From assembly GCA_015178975.1 (NCBI GenBank), contig WHVD01000225.1:47689-111688 (forward strand): a stretch of 64,000 bases of DNA, read 5' to 3'. This document shows positions 34,748 through 45,347 of this stretch, in pieces. Both the position numbers and the translations under genes were made by a program. Within the stretch, counting starts at the first letter, position 1; every line of letters begins with the position of its first letter. A model generated the notes under the pieces. It had not been told where the DNA came from. It made no database searches and worked only from the letters and a program-made list of their open reading frames with translations. Source of the stretch: Hysterangium stoloniferum (taxonomy: Eukaryota > Basidiomycota > Agaricomycetes > Hysterangiales > Hysterangiaceae).

Positions 34748-35636
34748 TGGGGCTAGGAATGGGTGGAAGAATGTGACGAGTAATTTTATATGTAATAGTG
34801 AGTACGTATGTTTGGGTAACGAGGGGGACAGGAGCGGGGATGATGGATGCGATGAGGGTTTGTGGCGTCAACGGTAAGCGGGAAGGGACCCTGGCAGTGC
34901 AGCTTCTGTGCCACGTTGTTAGAGTACTGTGAACGAATTGAGTGAGATTTACAGGAGAATTGATGCAGAGATTTTTTTTAAATAAATAAAATAATAATAA
35001 TGTACCTGGGTGCAAGATACGGTTACGAGATACCTGGGTTATATTAGAGATTCAGTTGAGAGATTCCTGGGTTACCAGAATAAAAATACCTGTGACAGTG
35101 ACTCTCACTTTATTATTTACTTGTGAAACCTCCGTCGTCTAGCCAAGGCACGAGACTACGCCTGATCAGCATCCGTCTTCAACTCATAAATCGCGTATGC
35201 TGTCAGCCGGGAAAATTCTCTACGTCGAAAGGTAATCACGAGCATGGGGTAACAACGGAGACAAGTATAACATATTGGTCGCTTATTTAATCCGATTCTC
35301 TTATTAGGTTTATATTTATTTCCCATTACTAACTTAAAGCGGCGGGATCGTAAAACGTTTTTCGGTCTCCATCTGCCAACCAGCCGGCCGAGATCATCCA
35401 CCTCGATAGATACAATGAATTTTTTTTCCTCGCGCCCATCCCCGCCTTTCACCCTCCCACTCTCCAGCGGGTCACCCTTCCCCCGACACTATAAAGGTCC
35501 GAACATCCTCTACTTCTGCTCTTTGAACGTCCCCTCTCGAGACGTCTCTCTCTGCTAAGCCATAACAGGTATTGTCCATCCTTCTCTTACTCCCCCCTTT
35601 TTACTCACGACCCACTTCCAGCTGCTCCCAACAAAA
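34748..35636. other. Intergenic with promoter of the 35637 gene
   Basis: Minus-strand frames at 34686-35015 and 35156-35452 show no family resemblance. At 35490-35496 actataaag forms a TATA box followed by a pyrimidine-rich leader. The sequence taacaggtattgtcc...cacttccag (about 35566-35623) looks like a 5' UTR intron just before the ATG at 35637. Confidence 0.5.
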
Positions 35637-36458
35637 ATGCTCATCGTTGAATTCTCTACAGACATTAGGCAACTCGATGAATGGTCCCGTCGTGTCGGAG
35701 TCGCCCTCAGCGTAGAGAGTCTAGGTGCTCCTTATGCACGTGCCCATCGCCATCTCCAAGCAATGAAACTTGCTCTCATCTCTTACCACGGATTTCGCGA
35801 ATTACCTCCCTCAGATAATCGCGTCTTATTCACAGTAGAGTGCCAGCCACCCCATCGCTCTTCCGGTGGCGTTCCCCGCAGTCCCACAATGAAGCTCGAG
35901 CTTCCCATTCACGCCTCTTCTTTCTTTTCCCCCGAGCGTCGCGTCCAGTGGCAGATGGTCTTCCATAGCGCAATGTGGCCCAGTCTCCGTCACTCAGTCC
36001 AGCCAATCGGGGACATGCTCCATCTCCTCCAATGTCTCATGCCTGGTCTCCTTCTCGTCGTCCAGATCGAAGACGGTTGGCGCACTGCTCGTGGTCTTCC
36101 CCCTGCCGACTGGATAAACCAAAACCAGACCATGCTCGTCGATGTTCTCGGCCACGCCCAATTCAAGCGTCTTCACAGAGCTGCTGCCGATCCCACGAGT
36201 GCCTTCATGACTGCCCATTCATGGTCTGTCCCCCACTGTTCTCGTTTGCCTGCACCTTTGTCTCACTTGTTCCCACAGACCTGCATTTTTACTCTGCAAC
36301 CTCACGAAAATATAATGGGCTTCCCTCTCCGTCCCTCTCGCATCATCTGTCTATCTTATTTTGTTTTCGCAACGTTCAACCCGCATTACATCACTCTAAT
36401 AACCACGCATTTTTTTAATAAACTCTCGCCAATAGATAGACTCTCCCAACCTGTATAG
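35637..36458 (+). CDS. Hypothetical protein
   Basis: A 273-codon frame beginning MLIVEFSTDIRQLDEWSRRV. The first 190 residues look like real coding sequence (balanced composition, e.g. FSPERRVQWQMVFHSAMWPS, GLPPADWINQNQTMLVDVLG). The rest (from about 36230) is pyrimidine-rich and its translation looks like untranslated DNA, so the true 3' end may be earlier through an unrecognised splice. It has a strong TATA box and a probable leader intron, suggesting good expression. I do not recognise a family and see no signal peptide or membrane segment. Confidence 0.45.
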   Translation: MLIVEFSTDIRQLDEWSRRVGVALSVESLGAPYARAHRHLQAMKLALISYHGFRELPPSDNRVLFTVECQPPHRSSGGVPRSPTMKLELPIHASSFFSPERRVQWQMVFHSAMWPSLRHSVQPIGDMLHLLQCLMPGLLLVVQIEDGWRTARGLPPADWINQNQTMLVDVLGHAQFKRLHRAAADPTSAFMTAHSWSVPHCSRLPAPLSHLFPQTCIFTLQPHENIMGFPLRPSRIICLSYFVFATFNPHYITLITTHFFNKLSPIDRLSQPV

Positions 36459-36910
36459 CTACATCATGTTCCCCTTCCTCGCTTTCTCTCTCAACTACTG
36501 TGATCATAACCCTTTCCTCTTACCTCATCTCCCTATCCTACACTACATCCAGCTATTTTTTAAAACCCTACATTACAACCCTCCCCAACAATTCCCTTAT
36601 ATTTCCCCCCTCCGCCTCCTACAAATTGTTTCGTTCGATCGCAACAAGCTCTAATAGTCTTGCACCTTTTTCTCATTAGTATGTATTGCCAGTTTTCCCA
36701 TCCCCATGTCACTACTCGTTCAACATATAAACGACATACTCTTTGCTTTTTCGAGTGCATATACAGAAATGCTTGAATGCCGTGTCACGCGATTTTAGCA
36801 CTTCGTAAACAAGTGTGACGCGTGACAATACGCGTATTTACCTCTGTTTGCGTGTGACATAAAGTTTCCAAGCGCGCCTCAAGTTCGACCCACGATTACC
36901 CTCCGCATCC
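36459..36910. other. Intergenic before the TOG gene
   Basis: Pyrimidine-rich on the plus strand at 36459-36640 (3' flank of the hypothetical gene). The stretch 36775-36850 carries repeated cgtgtcacgcg / gtgacgcgtgacaatacgcg motifs, i.e. MluI-like ACGCGT cell-cycle-box sequence (tgacgcgtgac), 95 bp upstream of the TOG gene start. This would suit a mitotic gene, but is inference. Confidence 0.45.
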
Positions 36911-39900
36911 ATGGACGGGCCACCTCCCCAAGAGGAGGACTTCTCCCAAGTCCCCATAGCTGATAGACTCAAACATAAGAACTGGAAGGCACGCCTATCA
37001 GCATATGAACAACTCATCAAGACTTTTCAAACGACTGCCTCAGAAGTCGATCCGGCATTTAAACCATATCTTGCAAGCCCGGAGCTGCTCAAGGGTATGG
37101 TGACAGACGCAAATGTCGTCGCACAAGAGAAGGGCGTGGACTGCGTCGCGACGTTTGTTAAATTTGCTGGGGAGTCCGCTGCACGCACACGAGAGAGCGT
37201 GATTCCCGCCGTTGTTGACAAGTGTCTGGGCTCGACCCGGGCTGGTACCAGGAATAGCGCGGTGGAGCTTATACTCCAGTATGTGGAGATGGAGAATGGT
37301 GGCGCTGGTATCTCGGTGGGCTCCTGTGGCAACTTGCTGTTCCCATGCGGTCGTTTAATGTTGGTGTTTTAGGCCGATTTGTTACCTGGCTTGGGGGCGA
37401 AACAGCCCAAAGCTGTGGCGGGTACTGTAGTCGCACTTAAGGAACTCATGCGGTACGTCGTCTTCCGTTCGTAATCCTCTGCACCGCTAAGCATATATTT
37501 ATCCGTTCATTTGTCCTCTCCAGACAATTTGGCGCACAGACCGTGCCACCGCCGCCAATCCTGAAGGCCTTGCCCAAGATATTTGCTCACACGGACAAAA
37601 CAGTCCGTGCTGAAGGCACGTTATTGGCTCAAGCCCTATACCAATGTATAGGTGCGGCGATCGAGCCATTCCTCAGTGACCTCAAACCAGTCCAAGTCAA
37701 GGAGCTACATGAGGCTTTTGAGGCGATGGATAAGGAGGGGAAAGGTAAAGGAACGTTTAAAGCCGAGCGATTAACGCGGCGGCAGGCTCGTGAGGCAGAG
37801 GAGGCGGCTGCGGCTGCGGCTGCCGCCGGGGAAGACGCATCGGGTGGAGGGGCCGCGGAAGAGCCTGCTGCTCCTGATCCACGGATGTTTGCAGATGAAG
37901 TTGACGTTGTGTCAAAGTTGCCATCAGGATACCACGGCGCGCTGAGCTCGTCCAAGTGGAAGGAGCGGAAGGACACACTCGACGAGATCCTTACCGCTGT
38001 GAGCGTCCTCAAAATCAAGGATGCGCCCGAGTTCGGGGAATTGATCAAGGCGCTGGCAGGAAGGATGGGGGATGCAAATATTAATTGTGTGATGGTCGCG
38101 GCGGGATGCATAGAGGCTCTCGCGAAGGGACTGATGACTGCGTTCGGTCGATTTCGGGAGGTGGTCGTTCCACCCATGTTAGCGAGGTTGAAAGAGCGAA
38201 AGCAGAACGTTGTAGATTCCCTTGGAACAGCTTTAGATGCTGTTTTTACTGCGGTGAGTTGTTGTATAGTAATCATCACTCGTTCAAGGACGCGACCTAA
38301 TATATGCCTTGGTAGACTACGTTACCGGATATTCTGGCTGATATTCAATCGCCGTTAGCGGACAAGAATCCTCAAGTCAAAGAAGGAACACTTAAATTCC
38401 TTCATCGTTGCCTCCAAGCCACCCTGTCTCCTCCAACACCCCCGCAAGTCAAACCGCTAGCTGAGACACTAGCCAATCTTCTAGGCGATTCAGCTGCCCC
38501 TGTCCGAGACGAGGCCGCCATGGCTTTGGGCACACTCATGAAAATCGTGGGCGAGCGTGCTTTAAACCCTATCACGGAGCCGCTTGAGGCCGCTCGTAAA
38601 GCCAAAGTTAAGGAAGCATTCGATCAGGCTACAGTCAAATGTAAGGTTGGGAGTACTGCACCCAAGGTAATCCCACCAACAGCGAAGGAAGCAGCTCCGC
38701 CGAAGAAGAAGGTCCCCGCGGTGGTCAAGAAAGCCTCGGGGGAAGAGGCGGACGCCCCGTCTTCACCCACTCTACTTGAGGATGCGACTGCTGAGCCTGC
38801 GAAGCCACGCGCAAAGCCGCCAGCACGGCTTTTGGTATGTGAATTTGTAGTCATATTACAGCGCTCACTCAATGCTTTGCACAGGCCAAAAAACCTGCTG
38901 CCGCTGCCGCTGCCGGTGGGTCTTCTGCCCCCGCGGCAACCGCTGCACCACCCGTTAAGAAACCCCCTCCAGCAGCCTCTGCGGCAACTAGATCGGGGAA
39001 GCCTGCTGCTGCTGCTCCTCCTGGTGCGCTCGATACATTCAAGTATAAGCACACTCCAGAAGATGCAGAGGGGCTGGCGGCCGCTCTTATCCCGTTGGAG
39101 ATTGCCACGGGCTTTGTAGATGCTAATTGGAAAGCGCGATTGGCTGCGCTAGAGGAAATGAATACTTGGTTGGAAGGCGTCATTGGGGAGATTGATAGCG
39201 AAGTTTTAGTGAGGTTTATCGCCAAGAAGGGCTGGAATGAGAAGAATTTTCAGGTGCGTATTTTCTTTGCGTATTTTCGACTTTGATGAGAGAATAAGTT
39301 GATGTCATCCTGTGTGATAGGTTTCAGCAAAGATCTATGGTGTCCTATCCACACTCGCTGAACGATGTCCTTCCTTTGGGCGCTCTTCTGTTGCCCTTTC
39401 TGTTGGACATTTGAGTGAGAAGTTGGGTGATATGAAGCTAAAGAAACCTGCTGGAGATACACTTTTGGTTTTTGCTGAAAAGACATCATTGTCGTTTGTT
39501 CTCAACCAAGGTACATTCTATCGCCATTTACAACGAGCCAATCCCTCTTATCATCTTATTTTCAGCCTATGACCCTCTATCGAAACAGAAAGCGCCAAAA
39601 GTTCTTGCTGATGCCATTACATGGGTCAATCAGGCTTTGACAGAGTTTGGCATTGCGGGGCTGTCATTACGGAATTTGATTGAATTTTTGAAAGCTGCAC
39701 TTAAGAATTCCAATGCTGCTGTCAGAACAAGTGCAACAACCGCGCTGGTGACGCTTCGCTTGTTTGCAGGCGGAAGTAAGTTCCTTATTTTGCATTTTAC
39801 ACTCACTGGCTTGATTACAGACCGCTTTAGGTATCAAGGAACTTCTGGAAGATCTTAACCCACAATTATTGACGACAATACATTCCGAATTTGATAAGGT

Positions 39901-42900
39901 AGACGGCCAGCCTGCACCTGCCCCAACCCGTACATCCACCGACGTTGCAACCTCACTACAAGGAGGCGGCTCAGATAAAGCAGGCAGAACTGTTGATCCC
40001 CTGGATGACCTTTTCCCTCGTGTAGATGTTGATAAGCTGTTGGCAGGAACCACCATACTTGCCGATGCAAAGAGTGACGCGTGGAAGGCGAAAAAGGACG
40101 CTTTGGAAGCGCTTCAAAGTCTTCTCGATGTTGGCGCAAATAAGCGATTAAAACCTAATATGGGTATGATTTTTTTCGTTTTTGCTTTACGATGACATCT
40201 TCACCGTTTATAGGTGAGATTGGCCAGGTGCTCAAGGCCCGTGTTACCGATACGAATAAAGCCGTCCAACTTGTGGCGCTAGATGTAGTGGCTCGCATTG
40301 CGGCTGGGATGAACAAACCATTCGAAAAACATGCCCGCTTATTTGTAGTGCCTGTAGCAACGGCATTGGCTGACCAGAAACCGCATATTCGTGCGGCAGC
40401 AATTTTAACTCTCACATCTATTGCAACAGCTTGTGAAGGCGTTGAACCGATGGTTGCAGGAATCGGTACTGCATTAGAGACTGTCAATCCCTTGCAGCGT
40501 TCGTCGCTTCTAGGTTGGGTTGTCGAATGGTTCAAGGTACACAAGCTAGCCCCTGGACTGGATTTGCAGCCTTGGGCAGCTCCTATTGTTTCATGTCTTG
40601 AGGACCGAAATGGCGATGTACGCAAAGGTGCACAGGCGACTCTCCCCTTGCTCATTACAAGCATTGGATTTGATCGCGTCATGAAGGAAACGGGTTCACT
40701 GAAGCCAGCTTCCCGGTCGACGGTTGTCCCATTCATTCAAGCTGGCCGTACGGCTGCGGCCGCCACTATACCTTCCGCTGCCTCTGCCCCATCGAAATCT
40801 CCCCCGCCTCCGGTTGTCACCACGGCTGTCGATCCAAAATCCGCGAGTCCCGAGGTACCCTCTCCTCCTGCTTCTGCAACGGCGCCAGCATTTGGTAATG
40901 GACGTTCTACTGGTGTAAGGAGTCGGAAGATTCAGCCTGCCGGTTCTCGCCCGGATTCTGAACTTTCCGTTCGTGATGATGATGCACCTGCAAGTCGTTT
41001 AGCAAGGCCTGGCGGTATTGGACTCAAGCGTCCAGCTACAACAATATCGGCTAAGACATCTGCGGCCTCCTCACCAGCTTTAGTTCAATCGTCAGGCCCT
41101 TTTGTTACTTCTAGTTCTGACCCGAAGAAAGCGAGGCTGTCCAAAGATTCAACCCGGTGGATTATTGAGTCTAATGGTCCAAGGAAGGATTTATTGGATA
41201 TTTTACAGCATCAAATGGAACCCCATGCGTCTAGGGAGTTAGTGACGCTACTTTTCAGTCATGACCATAATGCTATTAATGACCATATTTCTGGCCTGGC
41301 TATGATCGCTGATTGCTATTCAGCCACCCTTGCTGGCGAAGACAAGTATGACCTTCCTGTCAGAGATATGACGGCGATCCTCGTTGCGAATTCTGATCTC
41401 CCCTTTAAATATATCTCACTTAAAGTACACGAACCTCAGCCGAACCTAATCACTAAATGTCTTGATGTAGTGGATCACGTATTAGCATTGCTCCGAAGTG
41501 CCAACTACCAGCTCACAGACCAAGAAGCATTGTGTTTTGTGCCAACAGTAATATTCAAGGTGCGGTTATCTGCATATTACTATAATTGTCCTTGACCCCT
41601 GTATCGTTAGCTGGGAGATGCTAGAGAAGCTGTTCGCGTCCGAGTATCACAAATCATACAAGCCCTGCCTACGGTATTTGCTTACAGCCGAATTTTCCAA
41701 TTACTCTTAGATCATGGACTAAAGTCCAAAGTTGCGAAAACAAGACAAGGGACATTAGATGAGCTGGAGAACATTTTGAAACGTGCTGGCGTAGGAGCTT
41801 GTGAACCTAGTAAAGCACTACCTCTCATTGCAGCCATGATCGCGGATAAGGATGCTCAGGTACGAAAATCAGCATTGGCTGTGTTAAGGTAAGTAACTTT
41901 TTAATTTGTCCTTGTCGATGGCCTAATCTCCCTGCAGCGAAGCCTATGTTCTGTTGGGCGAAAAAGTGTGGAAATTAGTTGGGCCATTGTCACCAAAAGA
42001 TAAAACGCAATTGGAAGAACGGCTGCGCCGTGTATCCGTGACACCGTCTCAGGATGCCAATAAAGCTGAAAGCGTTCAACCCCAAGTTTCTCGCCTCGCC
42101 ACGGGGATTGGTAGACCTGCGTCTCCTGCTTCTCATCCATCGCGAGGTCCAGCTTCGATCGCTAGACCAGGTTCGCCCTCTTCCCAATTACCTCGAGCCC
42201 CTCCTCTAGCCAGACCAGCGTCCCCTGCTTCCCACCTACCTCGCACTCTTGCTGCAGGCCACACAGGTATTGCTCGTGCCGCGTCCCCTCCCCGAAGTAC
42301 GCATAATACTCAATCGCGAGCAGCATCTCCACAATCGGCAATTGCGCGCCCTAAAAGTATGTTACCGTCACGCCTCGGTCCGGGACGTGGCAGGCCCAAT
42401 ATCTCTGCAGGTAGTCAGTTAGTGGCCCCGGTAGATAGACGTGCCCTCCATCCTCTCAACGGAGCGCCAGTGCCCCAGCCAGCGCCGTCCGAATCCGAAG
42501 ATATTCCGACATCTTCATTTGAGGATATCTCACTGATCATCTCTAGTATACTTAGCCATGACCCTACCCGTAGTGTGGACGCGCTGAAAAAGATTCAGAG
42601 AATTCTAGAAGTCACTCCCCAGAATGCTGCAAGCTCACCCTCTTACATTGAACTCTCTGAGCACACAGAGGGCCTTACAGAAACTATCACGCTCCAGATG
42701 AGCCATATATTTGAACATCCTGAAGCAATTGCCGAGCCAGATAATTTCCGCCTGGCGAAGCATCTCATTCAGACATTGAATGCATTTTGCGACCACCCAT
42801 TATTGGCCGAATCGCTATCCGTGGATATCGTGACGGGTTTGCTCGAGGAGTTGACAATGCGCTTGCTTCAGACAGATGATAGCCTAGATTCAAAAGTCAA

Positions 42901-44277
42901 AGATCTATCACGATTCATTAATATGATTATTTTGAGACTATTCGCTACCGGTCGCCGAATAGTGATCTTCAGGTGTGTTACTAGTCTCTTGTGTTCCAAA
43001 CTCTTCATCTTTTTTATGGAACCGACCGTAGAGCTCTGTTTGGTCTCCTCCTGCAGGTCGTCAAGCCATTTCCAGCGAATGGAACATCTCCCGAGTCTCG
43101 GGAAGCAAAGGTGGCTGAACTGGTCCTGAAATGTGTTTGGAAACTGGCGAGAAATATCCCAAGTGACCTTGAAAAGCAACTTCTAGATCCTGCAGAACTT
43201 TTTCCTGCTATTGAACACTTCTTACAGTCTGTCCCTCCTAATGAATGGCGTGCAAGGGCGACGAATAAAATCCCGGCCGGTGATATGCCCCTTCGCACCA
43301 TAAAAGTTATTATACAACACGTGGTTGGTAAGTATAACAAATATTTCAACCTACGATTTGATTCACGGTGTCATTATTTGTAGCTCAATATGGAGATGAG
43401 GTCTATGAGCAGCTGTCTGCAGCATTTGAAGATCCATCGGCGACAATAGTCTATCCATATGTCTATCGAATTTTGAATTCGAACAATTCAAACTCACGCC
43501 CCGTGTCCGAAGTCCCTACGAGACTTCGTGCTGTGACAAACACAGCCGAATCCGCTCGACATGCCACAGAAACTGTGCGATACTCTGTGCCTTTACACCG
43601 ACCTATATCAACGGATGCCATCTCAGTTGCTTCATCCTCACGTTTCACTGTGGACTCGGAGCCTCCCCGCACCCCTACGACAGCATCTCCTAGTCGCAAT
43701 GGCAAACTCAATCTCTTCAGCTTACCAGATGATGATGATGACCCAGATGCTCAGTTGATCAGGATCATTGGAAATATTTCTAGCGAGACTACTGGTGCTT
43801 TACACAAAGAAGGCATCACGCAGCTGCATAAGTTTTTGAAAAGCTATCCTCACAAGAAAGCTAGGGTCGAAAAGATGTTGGATTCCACTGGGCCTGCTTT
43901 CCGTAAATATATAGCTCGAGCATTGGCATCGCGTGCTGCAGAAGACGATGAACGGGACGTTGCGGTTGCTGACACTCTGTCTCGTGAGCCCTTCTCTTAG
44001 ATTATATTCAGCGAATCCAATTAACTATGGTGTTGGTTTAGGTCTTGAAGCGGTCCGCAAAGACTCGCCAATCTCGCCGAGAAACACAAGATCATCATCC
44101 CCCAGACGAGCCAGCATAGTTTCCGAGGGGGAGGATCCAAAACTGAGCCGATTGCACGATTTATTCGGATATCATGGTCGACCGACCCGCTCATCAGCTG
44201 GCTCTGTAACACCGTCGAGAACTTTAAGCACAGGCACTGCTGGCCTAGAGCAAGCTGATGCCACCACACAACAGTGA
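36911..44277 (+). CDS. XMAP215/ch-TOG/Stu2-family microtubule polymerase
   Basis: Starts MDGPPPQEEDFSQVPIADRL. About 15 exons and about 2,150 residues. TOG (HEAT) units begin at recurrent helix-A motifs: HKNWKARLSAYEQLIKTF (TOG1), SSKWKERKDTLDEILTAV (TOG2), DANWKARLAALEEMNTWLEG (TOG3), DAWKAKKDALEALQSLLDVG (TOG4) and VAKTRQGTLDELENILKRAG (TOG5, without the Trp). Linkers are low-complexity and basic: the Ala-rich EEAAAAAAAAGEDASGG, the PPKKKVPAVVKKASGEE region, and the Pro/Ser/Arg-rich ARPASPASHLPRT repeats near 42150-42350, a likely microtubule lattice-binding part. A C-terminal helical domain (EDISLIISSILSHDP ... IIGNISSETTGALHKEGITQ) resembles the ch-TOG C-terminal region. The family catalyses tubulin addition at plus ends. 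The last exon ends EQADATTQQ. Confidence 0.9.
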
Positions 44278-44543
44278 CCAGTCTGCAGGCAGATGAAAGC
44301 GGGTGAAATTTGATTTCAGTCATACTGGAGTGTCTTGTTATCCATTCCGAGCATTATGTACTTCTTACCACAACAGATCTCTCTGTACAAATAGTTGTTC
44401 ATACCCCTTTAATTTTGCCTTACAATACTCGGCGAAGACAAAACGACTTGTATTAAATTTAGTGTTGGCGATCAAATCTTTAGTGTCCGCCAAGGCACTT
44501 CAGTCACCGCTAAACATGTTTATCCTCTCAAACCCAGACTATC

Positions 44544-45291
44544 ATGAGTATCTTACGACCATTTAGGGCGACAGACTTATTCAAGTTCAACAACATGTGA
44601 GGCCTCGCTCAACTTGTGAAGGCTTCAATGCTGAAACTCTCAAAGAAATCTCGATATTTTAACAGAAACTGTATGTTAAGCGCTACAACGGCAGCCACCA
44701 GGTGTTGATTTAGCCACAGTACAATATCTCGTTCTATCTCAACTACCTCTCACGTTGGCCAGACATATGCTGTGCCCAGCAAGCTGCTAATGGTGCTCTC
44801 ATGGGTTACGGTACGCTAAGACTGTCGGATCATTTTCTCAACGCCTGCTAATGCACCAGAACTTAGTACTGGGGAAAGTCGAAGGACAGGGTAATGAATG
44901 GCACGGCCATGTGACTGCCATAACTGTCGCTCCAGAATATAGAAGGCTCCATCTAGCCCGAAACATGATGGATTTACTTGAACGCATCTCAGATCAAGTG
45001 TATCGTGGCTTCTTTGTGGATTTATATGTCCGTCACTCGAACCACAAAGCTATTGGGATGTATGAAGGGTTCGGGTACAGTGTATATCGAAGAGTAAAGG
45101 AGTACTATAGTAGCTTGGGACCAGAAGAGATAGATGACGAGGACGCCTTTGGTGCTCATCCTTATGTTACTGCAGTTAATTCCACTGACCTCGTTTCAGA
45201 TATGCGTAAACCTCTCTCACGAGACGTGGCACGGCGCTCTGTGCGTCCAAACGGGAAAAGTATAGTAGTGAGCGCGAGTGAGGTATCGTAA
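44544..45291 (+). CDS. NatB catalytic subunit (N-alpha-acetyltransferase 20)
   Basis: Starts MSILRPFRATDLFKFNNI, the canonical Naa20/Nat3 N-terminus. A 25-nt exon (44646-44670, NLDILTET) and the next exon (YNISFYLNYLSRWPDICCAQ) follow, then MGYVLGKVEGQGNEWHGHVT. The GNAT core is ITVAPEYRRLHLARNMMDLL (acetyl-CoA binding R/Q-x-x-G/A-like loop, here RRLHLA), FFVDLYVRHSNHKAIGMYEG and FGYSVYRRVKEYYSSL. The C-terminal tail (DMRKPLSRDVARRSVRP...) is basic. NatB acetylates Met-Glu/Asp/Asn N-termini co-translationally with its partner Mdm20. It starts 266 bp after the TOG gene on the same strand and converges on Iml1, with 56 bp between stops. Confidence 0.9.
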
Positions 45292-45347
45292 TCGAGTCAT
45301 GTTCTACCCTGTGTAGTTTGGGTCCTTCCATTTACCGGACTACTTCC

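Noticed and set aside
34686-35015. 109-codon minus frame upstream of eIF2B alpha
   Set aside because: It overlaps the eIF2B alpha start in another frame and has low-complexity Pro/Leu/Thr composition; most likely 5' flank.
35156-35452. 98-codon minus-strand frame with basic N-terminus
   Set aside because: No family resemblance and no splice or promoter context; overlaps the promoter of the 35637 gene.
37629-38279. 216-codon minus-strand frame opposite the TOG gene
   Set aside because: Antisense shadow of a real exon; Ala/Ser-rich translation with no motif.
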